Assembly: GCA_002297415.1 (NCBI GenBank) | Contig: DBKZ01000057.1 | Span: forward strand, 5,937-32,521 | Direction of reading: 5' to 3' | DNA length: 26,585 nucleotides | Source: Ruminococcaceae bacterium UBA737 | GTDB lineage: Bacteria > Bacillota > Clostridia > Oscillospirales > Acutalibacteraceae | Shown: positions 1 through 9,779 of the stretch, one piece after another | Numbering within the stretch: the stretch's first letter is position 1 | How the letters are laid out: each line of letters starts with the position of its first letter | Position numbers and translations under genes: made by a program | Notes under the pieces: generated by a model | What the model saw: only the letters and a program-made list of their open reading frames with translations | What the model was told of the DNA's origin: nothing | Databases searched by the model: none

Positions 1-3000
1 TTCTGGTGGCCGTAGAACCTTAGGTCGCAGCTTTTCAGCTGAACATTTTCGGTAGGTGCAAGCGATAAAGAATTTTTGGCTATAACCTGGTTTACGGACT
101 CTGACTGAACAAGCAGACGCGCCTCTTTAGGAGAAACAAGAAGATTTGAGCCATCTTCCACGCCTGAAGTAATGTTTCCCGCATAAGGCTGGAAGAATGC
201 TCTTACATGTTCAAGATAGATATTTTCCGAAATTGCGGAAGCCTTATCGCCCTTAAGCGAGTTTATCTGAATAAATCCGCTTACTCTTTTTCCGTAGAAA
301 GTGATATTTGAAATTTCAACATTCGAGGTGACCTTTATAAGGAAGTCAGGCATTTCATTATACTGCCAGCGATAGCTCGTATAGAAAATATTTGTTTTTT
401 CTTCGGATTCGCCGGTGATAATGATATTTTCAGGTATTACAATCTGCTGAGTAAGTCTGTAAACACCCTCGGGCAGATAAAGCGTTCCGCCGCCTGCCTG
501 ATAGAGCTCTTCAATCGCCTGAATTACAAGCGGAGTTGCGTCCTGAGACTGCGCGCCCGTTGCCGAATAAGGCGCATCCTTAATGTTTATAAATTTCTTT
601 TTCCAAGAGGAGCGGATATCATCCGCAACCTTAACATTAAGCGGAATGCTCCAGCAAGAGGAATCGCCGTATCCGTTATAGAGCCAAAGCTCATAATCGC
701 CGTTATCGAAGTCGGACGGAACACGGGCAACGAGGGAATAAACCGATTTAACCTCTTCTATTTCAAGCTCGGTTAATTTCTTTGTGGATTTATTTTTAAG
801 ATAAACCTTTGTATCTGTTCCGCCGTTATCATAATACTCAGGAGCGAGGTTTTTACCGACAATCTGAAGCGTTTTGCCTGCTGTCACGGTTTTGCCCTCA
901 TCGCCGACATAATATTCGAGGTTCGGAGCATTGAGATAAATCACAAGCTCGGAGCCGTCATAACCGAAAAGCTTAACGGCATAAATTCCTTTCCCGATAT
1001 CATTCGGGAGAGTAAATTTAATAGATTCCTCGGTTTTCTGAACAATTGTGACTTCCTTGCCTATTGCATTATTCCAAGTATAGGAAACGGGGTCTTTAGA
1101 ATATGTTCCGTTTGCAATGGCACTTGTTTTCCAGTTTTCAAAGCTTACAAAGCCTGCGGAAGCTGTATCAAAGGTATCAACAACTCTTTGAACCTCAACC
1201 TTTTTAACCGTAGCATAGATATTTTCACCCTCTAAGGAGACGGTATCACCGGCGGAAACTACAGTGTTGCCCGAATACATAACATTTAATTTTGTATTCT
1301 TTTCGTCGATATCGAAATCGCCTTTTTCATAGGTGATTTTAATATTATCATAGTAGCAGGCAACCGTATGCTGACCGAACGCGAAGTATCTATTGGCGGT
1401 TGAAATATTCTCATTCCAAGAATATTCAAGATGCTCAACGCTTCCGTTTTCCTTAACATAATCCTGAGTGATAGTTATACTCATTTTTGAATCAGTCAAG
1501 GTAATTGAAAAATGCATCGGCTCATAGGGGTCAAGCATTGACTGATTATAAAATGCCTTACTGTTATATACATAATAAAGCTGACCACGCTTTTGCCATG
1601 TGTAAGTTTCATATCTGCAATTCCAAATGTTTGCATAATAGTCTTTATTATTAAGAACCATAAATCTTAAATTTTCGCCGACTCTTAAAGGAACTCCCTC
1701 TTTCATGCACATATCATACTCAAGCTTGGTATGAACGCCTTTTTCGGGAAGAAGAGAATCTTTTAGAGTAAGATATGTTCTATCAAGCAAAACCGCATTG
1801 CTCTTCATAGCGGAGCTGTAAACAATTTCGGGAGACGCGCCATAACCCTGAATAATTCCGTTCGTATTCCAGTCGGTTTCGTCCCTGTCATTAAACATTC
1901 CGAGAGACGCGTCTGACTCGAAATCGGCGCTGACATCATAAGTGGAATTTGTATCCCAATATTTCTTGGTATCAATCGCCTTATCGCTGATATTTGCATG
2001 TTTTTCGGAATAAGCGGCACTTATTTCCACAAGCTGTTCGTTTACGAGCGGAAGGGCATTTTTAATTTCGTTTGAAAAGCTGTTATACTCGTTTACCGCG
2101 CCGTCGATAGAAGCCTTATCAATATCGGCAACCGTTGAAGCTCTTAAAAGGAAAACATTTGAATATTTATCCATAAAGTTCTGAGCTTCAACCGAGTGTG
2201 CAACGCCCGTAAAGGTATAAGAAATATCATCGAAATAGCATTTTTCATTTTTATTAAATGAAACAACAGCCGGACGGGTTGCATAGCTGCCGTACATAGG
2301 ATATTTCGCGTCGCCTATACGGACAAGACCGTTTTCGGTATTTATTCTTAACGAAACATACGCAATATCATAATCAACCGCAACATCGATCCATATACCC
2401 TTTTTTGTATCAAATTTGTCAATCGAATGATTTACTATCGGGTCAACATAATATGGTTGAGAAATCGCACCTGAGGAGTTAACACCGCCAGTGGAATTAC
2501 TTCTGTAGTATCTCGTTTTAAGCTTTCCAGTATAAGAATCAAGACTAAAGGTTACAGCATTCCATTCGGTTTTGCTGTTGTAGGAATAAACTATAGCAGG
2601 AGCGTTTTTGGTTGTGACATAAAGCTTTACCTTAAAGCTTTTAAGAGCCGAGGTGCCGTCAATATAACTGCTGCCGAGACCTAAGACCGCAAGCGAATCC
2701 TTTCGGCAAAGCTCCACTACCTGATTGCTCGGGTTTATGCTGTCCTTTAAGGGGTTATTCTGAACGCTGTAGGACGCGTTCGACGGAGAATTCAGGAAAT
2801 CAAGCATACTTGTATCGTCATACTCAAAAGTAATAAGGTCGCCGTTTGTAATGTCAGACTCGGCATTCATATTATTTATAAGGGTTTGAATGTCGATTTT
2901 AATCTTTTTGAATTTATTTATTACAGATACCGAAACCTTATTTTTCTCAGCGGAAGAAAGCTTATTATAGCTCTCAAGAACGGATTTATATTGAGCAATA

Positions 3001-4547
3001 AGTGCCTGCGCATTCTCGGGAGTGGTTTTATCGGGAACCTCGGGGAAGGCGTTTACTGCCTCCTCAAATTTTTCGATTTTATTTTTTCCGTAATACAAGG
3101 TAAGCTCTTTTAAATAAGCCGGATTTGAGTCTGATGCAGATAAGAACATACAAACCGGCTCGTCGCCGTCAGAAAGCTTATATGTTTTTGTGCACTTCCA
3201 GCCAATATTGGGGTTCGTATAAGCAATAGTAACGGTGTTCTTATCATAATCATAGCTCATTTTAAAATCAAGCCATTGTTGTTTAATATTAACATCACTT
3301 TTAGGTGTAAGTCCGGTACTGTCTTCGATTATTGCACCATTTCCGCCTTCCCAAGACATATTATTAATAGTTGGTTTTTCCTCATACTTAGTAGTATTAC
3401 TGTATAGATATCTCATCTCCTTGCCGTTGCTTTCCGGAAGATCTACACCTATAGTATGATAATTACCTCCTGAATCTCTTTTAAATACAAGTCGCCATTG
3501 TCTCCACCAACCGGCAGTACTATAAATTTTGCCTGTGACTTTTTCGAGTTTGCTGCCTTTCATGCCTATCTTAAGATATTCAAACTTTTTACTGTCCGGA
3601 TTTGACTTTAAAGTGTTGTTCTCAAAACTCGGCTTAGGTTGGCTTACGGGGTTTGAAAGGAATGTTCCGTAAACAACATAATCTGTCTGAGTGATTTTAT
3701 TGCCTTCGAAATTTTCTTGAACTACCGACTGAACCGCCGCGTCCTCATCGGGGTCAAATGATGGGTCGACATGTTGACTCGGAGTATTATCCACGCCGTA
3801 TTTCAAGGTAAGCTCCTCAATATAAGAGGGCGAGCTTTGAGCATACGATGTGAACATACAAACAGGAGTATCGGTATCGGAAAGCTCTTCGGTATGAGTA
3901 ACTGACCACTTATACTCATCGGACCAGAATGTAAAATCAATACTGTTAGAAGAATAGTTATATTCTATTTTAAAGCTGTATGTAAGACCGAGCTTAAATG
4001 CGGTGTTGAGAGGTTTGGTACCGCCGTCGTCTACAAGGCAGTTGCCCGTACTGTGCTTCTGGTTTTGTTTCCAGTCTTTTTTATCGGAGCAATTATCCTT
4101 AAGATTGCTGACATAGGCAAAGCGCATTTTATTCTGCTCATAGTTCCAGAGAGTTAAAAAGTGATAATTATCAGAGGAGTCCTTTTTAAAAGTAATACCC
4201 CATTGCTGCTGATCGGCTGTAACAGTTATCTTACCTTGAGCATAAGCTAACTGATTATTTCGCATATCAGCCTTAAGATAATCCGGCCAAGCGGTAGAAG
4301 CAGCGGTTTTTAAGGAATACTTACCGTTATTTCCCTTAAAGGTCGGAGCAACGGTCTTTCTGTCCTTATGAAAAGAACCGTAGGTTATATAGTCGGGATT
4401 ATTTATCCTGCCGCCTGCGAAGTTTTCGGTTACGGTGACATCAAGTCCGCTTGCGGCATTGATATTAAGTCCCGAAACATAGCAGCCTGCCGCGAGCATA
4501 ACCGAAGCCAGCACAAACGATAAAACAGCTGTAAATCTTTTTTTCAT
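1..4547 (-). CDS. Giant multimodular secreted protein with pectate-lyase-like beta-helix (C-terminus outside window)
   Basis: An open frame runs from ATG 4547 to the left edge without a stop: 1,515 visible codons, C-terminus missing. An AGGAGG site (4555-4560) lies 7 bases upstream. Residues 1 to about 31 are a signal peptide. Two related modules of about 210 residues follow (about 41-250 and 277-485), each opening with ENF and closing with PVCMF...ELTLxYG. Then come a helical linker (about 487-545), a concanavalin-A-like module (about 566-783), a second helical stretch, another concanavalin-like module (about 870-1072), two Ig/IPT-like modules (about 1085-1310), and from about 1318 a right-handed beta-helix opening (NIKDAPYSATG, then GGGTLYLPEGVYRL) typical of the Pectate_lyase_3 superfamily. 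It is probably a surface or secreted polysaccharide-binding or -cleaving protein, and the last visible gene of the transport operon. Catalytic residues and any cell-wall anchor or dockerin lie beyond the window, so enzyme activity is unproven. Confidence 0.85.
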   Translation of the reverse strand, partial: MKKRFTAVLSFVLASVMLAAGCYVSGLNINAASGLDVTVTENFAGGRINNPDYITYGSFHKDRKTVAPTFKGNNGKYSLKTAASTAWPDYLKADMRNNQLAYAQGKITVTADQQQWGITFKKDSSDNYHFLTLWNYEQNKMRFAYVSNLKDNCSDKKDWKQNQKHSTGNCLVDDGGTKPLNTAFKLGLTYSFKIEYNYSSNSIDFTFWSDEYKWSVTHTEELSDTDTPVCMFTSYAQSSPSYIEELTLKYGVDNTPSQHVDPSFDPDEDAAVQSVVQENFEGNKITQTDYVVYGTFLSNPVSQPKPSFENNTLKSNPDSKKFEYLKIGMKGSKLEKVTGKIYSTAGWWRQWRLVFKRDSGGNYHTIGVDLPESNGKEMRYLYSNTTKYEEKPTINNMSWEGGNGAIIEDSTGLTPKSDVNIKQQWLDFKMSYDYDKNTVTIAYTNPNIGWKCTKTYKLSDGDEPVCMFLSASDSNPAYLKELTLYYGKNKIEKFEEAVNAFPEVPDKTTPENAQALIAQYKSVLESYNKLSSAEKNKVSVSVINKFKKIKIDIQTLINNMNAESDITNGDLITFEYDDTSMLDFLNSPSNASYSVQNNPLKDSINPSNQVVELCRKDSLAVLGLGSSYIDGTSALKSFKVKLYVTTKNAPAIVYSYNSKTEWNAVTFSLDSYTGKLKTRYYRSNSTGGVNSSGAISQPYYVDPIVNHSIDKFDTKKGIWIDVAVDYDIAYVSLRINTENGLVRIGDAKYPMYGSYATRPAVVSFNKNEKCYFDDISYTFTGVAHSVEAQNFMDKYSNVFLLRASTVADIDKASIDGAVNEYNSFSNEIKNALPLVNEQLVEISAAYSEKHANISDKAIDTKKYWDTNSTYDVSADFESDASLGMFNDRDETDWNTNGIIQGYGASPEIVYSSAMKSNAVLLDRTYLTLKDSLLPEKGVHTKLEYDMCMKEGVPLRVGENLRFMVLNNKDYYANIWNCRYETYTWQKRGQLYYVYNSKAFYNQSMLDPYEPMHFSITLTDSKMSITITQDYVKENGSVEHLEYSWNENISTANRYFAFGQHTVACYYDNIKITYEKGDFDIDEKNTKLNVMYSGNTVVSAGDTVSLEGENIYATVKKVEVQRVVDTFDTASAGFVSFENWKTSAIANGTYSKDPVSYTWNNAIGKEVTIVQKTEESIKFTLPNDIGKGIYAVKLFGYDGSELVIYLNAPNLEYYVGDEGKTVTAGKTLQIVGKNLAPEYYDNGGTDTKVYLKNKSTKKLTELEIEEVKSVYSLVARVPSDFDNGDYELWLYNGYGDSSCWSIPLNVKVADDIRSSWKKKFINIKDAPYSATGAQSQDATPLVIQAIEELYQAGGGTLYLPEGVYRLTQQIVIPENIIITGESEEKTNIFYTSYRWQYNEMPDFLIKVTSNVEISNITFYGKRVSGFIQINSLKGDKASAISENIYLEHVRAFFQPYAGNITSGVEDGSNLLVSPKEARLLVQSESVNQVIAKNSLSLAPTENVQLKSCDLRFYGHQ

Positions 4548-4569
4548 TTATATACCTCCTTTTCACTTT

Positions 4570-6393
4570 CTATTTATTATGTTTATATACGAGAATAGGA
4601 CTTACCTGACCTGTAATTTTGCATCTGCGGTAGAAATTATACTGGAAGTTTAACCTGTCAACCGTAAATGTCGGGCTGTCCTGCCATTCGGTTTTTGTTT
4701 CATTCGGGGTGCCCATGCTGTAGATCATCATATAATCGTAATATCCGTCGTCAACGAGGGTTATTGTAGTTTCGGTGGACGAATAGACCTTAGGAGCGGT
4801 AGGAGCAGGAAGTCCTGCATAGGAAACACCCGTTTTAACCTGCTTTAAAATGCTTTCGGGAACATTATCGTTCCACATACTGCCGATATAGTTATCAAAG
4901 CTGCCGTTTATTTCATCGCGGATAGCGTTTACCTTAATATTATCAACAGATACATAGCAGTTATCGGTGGAAATAGCTATCGCTCCCTGAGAGCAAACAT
5001 CTTTGCCGATTACCGTGCCATAGGAATTGCCGTCATCAAGGTAATCAATAACAAGCTGATTATCCCAATAAAGCTTAATACTGTTATCAAAAACACGGAT
5101 TGCGACATTATGCCATTTACCGTCACCGTAAACACTGCCTAATACCTTTTTAGCTATAAGCACACCATCTACATTGCTTTTTTCTGTAGTGTTCGTTCTC
5201 TTATATAGAGCGAGCACCTGACCCTCGGAAATATTCTTTACGGTTGCGAAATATCCCGAAACGCCGTAGAAATCGTTTCTTACACAGCGTGCGCCCAAGC
5301 GGAAGGTTGACTGAGTGACATTATAATCAAGATTATTTTCATCCGACAGCATTATATCGGCGCTCAATTTATAATCGGACCATTTTTCATCACCGATATA
5401 CATGGTTTTATTATTTAAAAAGTCGCGGTATAAATAAGCGTTATTAAGATCGGTAAGGATTTTCCCTCCGTCATCATCGCATTTCCAGCTATAGCCGCCG
5501 ACGGCTGTTTTGCCGTCTTTTACGCTTGATCTTGAAAATGTCTCATAAAGAACGGTTGTCGGGTCATTCGGTATTATATCCTCGTCCAAATCCTGAGCAG
5601 GTTCGGAGGTTGAACCGCTCGAAGAGCCGGAGGAAGATTCTCCGCCCGAATAAGTTCCCTTTCCTGTTACCTTTATATCCGAGAACTTAGCCGCAACCCA
5701 GCTGTTAGGAGCGGCGGCGCAGGCAAATATACCTGCATAGAGCGGACCCTTTGCGGAAAACGGGAAGCTTGAAACCGCAAAGGTTGAAAACTTCTGCATA
5801 TCCGCGCCCTTGAACTCCATTTTAACGCTTGTGCCGGTTTTAGTCATTCTGAAAACCGCAGGAAGTGTAACAGAGGTTCCTGCATAGCGGTGAGAGGTAG
5901 TTTCGCCGTCAATAGATCTGTAAATCGCGACAACACCGTCAGGTCCGGGTCTTAAATGAATATTTATCTCCGCACTGTTATTATTAAGTCCCGAACGGAA
6001 CATAATTCCCGCATGTGCATTTACATTAAGATCTCCCGATGTTGCATTCAAGCTATGGAGCGTTACCTCGTAAGTTATTGTATCGGTTTTTTCATTTGAA
6101 ACATTATAGGTTTTATAAGCATAGCTTATATCGTCTCTGTAGAGGTAAGGAACATAGGAATTTGTATTTATAGTATACTTCCCGTTTGACTGCTCTAAGT
6201 TGCCGTCCGCGGTATAAAGCGGATAACCTGAAATTTCAGCCTCGGCATCAGAGTCGATATTTATAAACTCAAGCTCGGGATTTTCTTCGTCGATATCAGC
6301 CGCTTTAGTAGAAAGCATTCCCGAAAATACCGCAGCTGTTACAACCAAAACGGCGGCAATAACAATACTCAGCGGTTTTTTAATTTTTGTCAT
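4570..6393 (-). CDS. Secreted two-module lectin-like (concanavalin-A-like) protein
   Basis: 607 residues starting at ATG 6393 behind an AAAGGAGG site. Residues 1 to about 32 are an N-terminal signal or anchor segment (IVIAAVLVVTAAVFSGML) ending in KAAD. A first jelly-roll-like module spans about 40-248 and ends in the typical strand FSDIKVTGKG. A Ser/Gly-rich linker (about 250-268) leads to a second module (about 285-495) with WSDYKLSADI, GKWHNVAIRV and a closing VSVDNIKV strand, as in LamG/DUF1080-type folds. The C-terminus (about 530-607) resembles a small Fn3-like domain. No catalytic signature is evident, so carbohydrate binding is the best guess. The start overlaps the end of the cohesin-like gene by 14 bases, and the giant protein gene begins 22 bases downstream, so the three are co-translated surface components. 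Confidence 0.75.
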   Translation of the reverse strand: MTKIKKPLSIVIAAVLVVTAAVFSGMLSTKAADIDEENPELEFINIDSDAEAEISGYPLYTADGNLEQSNGKYTINTNSYVPYLYRDDISYAYKTYNVSNEKTDTITYEVTLHSLNATSGDLNVNAHAGIMFRSGLNNNSAEINIHLRPGPDGVVAIYRSIDGETTSHRYAGTSVTLPAVFRMTKTGTSVKMEFKGADMQKFSTFAVSSFPFSAKGPLYAGIFACAAAPNSWVAAKFSDIKVTGKGTYSGGESSSGSSSGSTSEPAQDLDEDIIPNDPTTVLYETFSRSSVKDGKTAVGGYSWKCDDDGGKILTDLNNAYLYRDFLNNKTMYIGDEKWSDYKLSADIMLSDENNLDYNVTQSTFRLGARCVRNDFYGVSGYFATVKNISEGQVLALYKRTNTTEKSNVDGVLIAKKVLGSVYGDGKWHNVAIRVFDNSIKLYWDNQLVIDYLDDGNSYGTVIGKDVCSQGAIAISTDNCYVSVDNIKVNAIRDEINGSFDNYIGSMWNDNVPESILKQVKTGVSYAGLPAPTAPKVYSSTETTITLVDDGYYDYMMIYSMGTPNETKTEWQDSPTFTVDRLNFQYNFYRRCKITGQVSPILVYKHNK

Positions 6394-8098
6394 AGTTTAT
6401 GCCTCCTTTTTGCTCAAATTCGTAATATTTTTTTCTGAAAATCAAAGTTATGAGAGCCGCGGCGCCGAGAAGGACAAGCGAAAGAGCATCAATAATTGCA
6501 AAGAACCAAATAAATCTGCTTGTTCCTCTCGAAATAAAGTCTATACTGTATGTACCGTTATCCGGAACTCTTTTTACAAGCTCGACTATTTCTGTTTCCT
6601 TATCGCCGCTTTTATCTGAATTATCGGAATCGGAATCTGTATCTATATTAAAATCAAAATCCGAATCATCGGCAGGTGATAAGGTGTCAGCTTTTGCAAG
6701 CAATTCTTCAAGCAAGGTAATTTCCTTTGCAAGATAGGTTTTTGTCTTACTGTCCAAGAAACTGTAAGCGATATATGCTGTATTTACATCAGCGACATCA
6801 TCATAGGTAAGTTCATCGGGTGTAAGAGAAAGAACATAAGAAAATTTGCTCTTGAAATCCTCTGCCTTTAAGATATACTCTTTATCTTCAGGATTTTCCT
6901 TAAGATATTCCTTCAATGCGATTTCAAGAAGCTTTTGAGCATGAGCTTTTATTCCGTCTGCTACAACAAGATTATAAGCAAGCTTATATTCAGGCTCTAT
7001 CGCTCCGAATCTTTTTAAGGATTCAATGGCATCGTCGAATTTTTTAAGCGGCTCATAAAGCGCGGCAACAACATTTTCTTCCTTTAAGTCGATGAAATTT
7101 TTCCATTCGTCCTTAAATTCGTTTACTATTTCCTGCGCTCTTTGATTGAGCCTTTCTCTCTCCTGCTCCGCGAGCTCTTCTTCATATCTCTTTTTAATAA
7201 TTTCCTTCAAGCTTTTAAGGAACAGTCTGTCATTTGTGGTTTCAAGTCGTGCTTCAATTGAAAAGCCGTCCGACTCCCATTCGGCGAGTGCCTGATCTAT
7301 TCTGTCATTATGCTCAAAGGTTACTGTAAAGCTGTTTAATGATAATATATCGTTGTACTTATTTTTCCATTCTTCAGCCTGAGGATCGGATTTGATTTCG
7401 GACATCGCCATATAATCGTTATATTTCTTTACAAGCTCGTCATAGTTTGTTACGCTCTGCTTTTGAGAATAGCTTAGCTTTTCATAAGCCGAAAGCGCGT
7501 CGTCAAGCAGAGTTTTATAGCCCACAGTGGGAGTGGGCTCGGGCAGATCGTTTATTTTTTTAATAACCGCCTCTACCTGAGCGTCCGATCCCGCAGGGTT
7601 TATATTTGAAACGGCAAAGCTTGTTCCCGAAAAGATTTTTGTCAGCTTAAAGGTTCCGTCCTCGATTTTATAGACTTCGCCCTTTTCGAGAATTATTTTA
7701 GTCTGCGCTTCAAATTTATCGGTTGCCGAAAATTCAAGAGAAAACACCGTTCCCTGTTTAACCTTGACATTCTTGGTTGAATCCCAAGCAAAGCTTAAAG
7801 TTCCGTTTCTGCCGTAGAGCGAAACCATATCGAAATATTTGCTTTCAAATGAATTTTCAACATATTTTATCAATTCCGTATCATATTTAAGCGAAAACGA
7901 AAATGCTCCGACATTTATATTTCCTCCGCCCTCCTGAGAGGCTTTGATTTCAATTTTAAATTTTTTACCCTTAGAAACCTTATTTACATCAGCCATTGTA
8001 AAGCTGACGGGAGAGGCGGCTGATACGGAAAAAGCTGTACAAACCAGAGAGAATATGAGCGTGCATGAAATAACTAAAGATATAATTTTTTTAATCAT
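6380..8098 (-). CDS. Membrane-anchored cohesin-like domain protein
   Basis: 572 residues. A signal peptide (1 to about 28) is followed at about 29-165 by a cohesin-like beta-sandwich: VSKGKKFKIEIKA, then NVGAFSFSLKYDTELIKYV, then GTVFSLEFSA. The middle (about 170-480) is highly charged, helical and probably coiled coil, and carries the linker motif YEKLSYSQKQSV that also occurs in the giant protein. An Asp/Ser-rich stretch (about 480-500) precedes one transmembrane helix (about 530-555) and a basic tail. There is no LPXTG, so it is held by the membrane helix with the cohesin domain outside. Known cohesins bind dockerins, but none is visible in this window, so its partner is unknown. AAAGGGAG lies 8 bases before the ATG; an upstream ATG in the same leader opens only a four-codon frame. 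It starts 14 bases after the binding-protein gene ends. Confidence 0.7.
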   Translation of the reverse strand: MIKKIISLVISCTLIFSLVCTAFSVSAASPVSFTMADVNKVSKGKKFKIEIKASQEGGGNINVGAFSFSLKYDTELIKYVENSFESKYFDMVSLYGRNGTLSFAWDSTKNVKVKQGTVFSLEFSATDKFEAQTKIILEKGEVYKIEDGTFKLTKIFSGTSFAVSNINPAGSDAQVEAVIKKINDLPEPTPTVGYKTLLDDALSAYEKLSYSQKQSVTNYDELVKKYNDYMAMSEIKSDPQAEEWKNKYNDILSLNSFTVTFEHNDRIDQALAEWESDGFSIEARLETTNDRLFLKSLKEIIKKRYEEELAEQERERLNQRAQEIVNEFKDEWKNFIDLKEENVVAALYEPLKKFDDAIESLKRFGAIEPEYKLAYNLVVADGIKAHAQKLLEIALKEYLKENPEDKEYILKAEDFKSKFSYVLSLTPDELTYDDVADVNTAYIAYSFLDSKTKTYLAKEITLLEELLAKADTLSPADDSDFDFNIDTDSDSDNSDKSGDKETEIVELVKRVPDNGTYSIDFISRGTSRFIWFFAIIDALSLVLLGAAALITLIFRKKYYEFEQKGGINYDKN

Positions 8099-8112
8099 AT
8101 TTCATACTCCCT

Positions 8113-9705
8113 TTATTTTTTATCAGCGTATTCTTTTGCCTGCTTTTCTATGGAATTCTTAATATTCTGCAAATTAGCAGCATTGATTTTATTTATCATT
8201 GTTTTGTAGGTTGCTTCCCAATTAGAGCCCTCGGTGCCGCAGTGAATTCTTGCGTCATATTCGTTATAAGCTGCGGTAACATTTGTGATATCAATATCAA
8301 TATCGGTTGTATCGGGCATAAAGTTATAATACTTTGTTTTATGGAATTTCGGGCTTACATTTTTGTTGTAATCCTCAAGATAGTCTACAATTCCGGGGTC
8401 AAGATCCGCGTTAAGATAGGTCTTTAAGCAGTTTCCGCATGTCCAGCTCGGAATACCGTACTTAGAAGTGGAGCTTGGCTGAATTATATAGTCAACACCC
8501 TGAGCGGTTCCGTTTTCATTAACGGTATAATGATAGGTTTTGTATTTCTTTGCAAGGTCACTGTCCTTTTTAAAGCCATAGCAAAGAAGTGTGAAAAGGT
8601 CTCTTCCTTTATCGGACCTTAAAAGATCAAGAAACTTAATAGCTCTTTCGGGATTTTTTGCGGTATAAGGAATTGTAAGATAGGTTGAATCGGAAGCAAA
8701 TTTCTTGATTCCCTTAAACATCTGCTCGGTGTCTCTTGTAAGAATTCGGTATTCCTTTATATTTCCGCCCTCGTCAAAATTATAGATAACACCTTTTGCC
8801 TCACCTTTACCCTCAACGGTGGTGAGATACCAGTCATTAGTATAGTTGCCTTCCATTATAGACGATCTTGAGCCGCTTCCTGCGTTTGTTAAAACCTCGG
8901 AGGAAATATATCCCTTTTCATACCATTTAGAAGCATACTTACAGAAAAGCTTATATTCATCGGTCTCATAGAAGCTTACAAACTTCGGATTTTCGTCAAA
9001 AGCCTTATAGGCTACGCTTGCTGTTACCCAGTCATAACCTCTACTTGCAAGTATTCCGTAAATATTTTCAATGCTTATATATTTGCCTACAACATCATTA
9101 TCATAATCAGATGAAGCATAAACCTTTTCAAAATAGCTGTCTAATACCTTTAAAATATCCTCTGTGAGGTAAGGAGAAGCCTTAAGGGCAGTTAAAAGCG
9201 CATCAACATCGAGATATTTATAAAGCGAAGCCGGAACTACAAGAGAACCCGAATGCTTAACTCTTGCCTGCTGATTCGGAATAAGATACTGCTTGCCGTC
9301 ATAATTTCCTTTTTCATAATCGTCTGCATAGTCTTTCATTTCCTGAGCGATATTCGGAGCGTTTTCCTTTATAAGATCGTCAAGAGGAGTATAAGAGCCC
9401 TTTTTTACCTCTGATAAAACATCTATTAAGTATCCTGCCCAAGCTATATCTATAGGCTCCTGACCGCTCATCATAAGCGACCAGTTATCAGAACTCATAA
9501 GCTTGAACTTTACTGTTGTGTTAGGAAGAAGCTTTTGAAGCTCTTCATTAAATACCTTTTGAACAAGGTCGCTTTCCTCGGACTCGTACCAGGGCGTAGC
9601 CCAGATAAGCTCAACCTTTTTATTGTCCTTTCCGCCGCAGCCCGCAAGCGATACTACCGAAAGTGCGGTAATCAAGGATAAAACAACTGCCAATAATTTT
9701 TTCAT
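8113..9705 (-). CDS. Extracellular sugar-binding lipoprotein of a CUT1 ABC importer
   Basis: 530 residues. The N-terminus is a lipoprotein signal with lipobox SLAGCGG; Cys23 would be lipidated. The body has the family-1 solute-binding style (IDIAWAGYLIDVLSEVKKG, YLTIPYTAKNPERAIKFLDL), close to LplA/YtcQ-type proteins that work with LplB/LplC permeases for oligosaccharides. It captures the substrate outside the membrane and hands it to the two permeases encoded just upstream. The frame extends to a GTG at 9714, but that GTG overlaps the AAGGG ribosome binding site; ATG 9705 has ideal 8-base spacing and directly precedes KKLLAVVL, so it is chosen. The 109-base gap before it contains strong hairpins that may stabilise or process this mRNA segment. 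The substrate is inferred only from the neighbours. Confidence 0.9.
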   Translation of the reverse strand: MKKLLAVVLSLITALSVVSLAGCGGKDNKKVELIWATPWYESEESDLVQKVFNEELQKLLPNTTVKFKLMSSDNWSLMMSGQEPIDIAWAGYLIDVLSEVKKGSYTPLDDLIKENAPNIAQEMKDYADDYEKGNYDGKQYLIPNQQARVKHSGSLVVPASLYKYLDVDALLTALKASPYLTEDILKVLDSYFEKVYASSDYDNDVVGKYISIENIYGILASRGYDWVTASVAYKAFDENPKFVSFYETDEYKLFCKYASKWYEKGYISSEVLTNAGSGSRSSIMEGNYTNDWYLTTVEGKGEAKGVIYNFDEGGNIKEYRILTRDTEQMFKGIKKFASDSTYLTIPYTAKNPERAIKFLDLLRSDKGRDLFTLLCYGFKKDSDLAKKYKTYHYTVNENGTAQGVDYIIQPSSTSKYGIPSWTCGNCLKTYLNADLDPGIVDYLEDYNKNVSPKFHKTKYYNFMPDTTDIDIDITNVTAAYNEYDARIHCGTEGSNWEATYKTMINKINAANLQNIKNSIEKQAKEYADKK

Positions 9706-9721
9706 AATATGCACCCTTTCT

Positions 9722-9779
9722 TAGGCAATGCGAAAAATCTGCCGTTTAAAAACGGGTTCGGATTATTATCGCTTGCCTA
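9722..9779 (-). other. Branched intergenic stem in the permease-lipoprotein gap
   Basis: TAGGCAATGCGA (9722-9733) pairs with TCGCTTGCCTA (9769-9779), with one bulged base. A small inner hairpin CCGTT-TAAA-AACGG lies at 9742-9755. The stem abuts and shares two bases with the next perfect hairpin. Neither strand has a U-run after it, so it is not a standard terminator. In the leftward mRNA it sits immediately upstream of the lipoprotein ribosome binding site. Confidence 0.6.

Noticed and set aside
1805..3113. Short open frames inside the left-edge gene on both strands
   Set aside because: They lie within the long continuous frame of the giant secreted protein and have no ribosome binding sites or protein-like composition.
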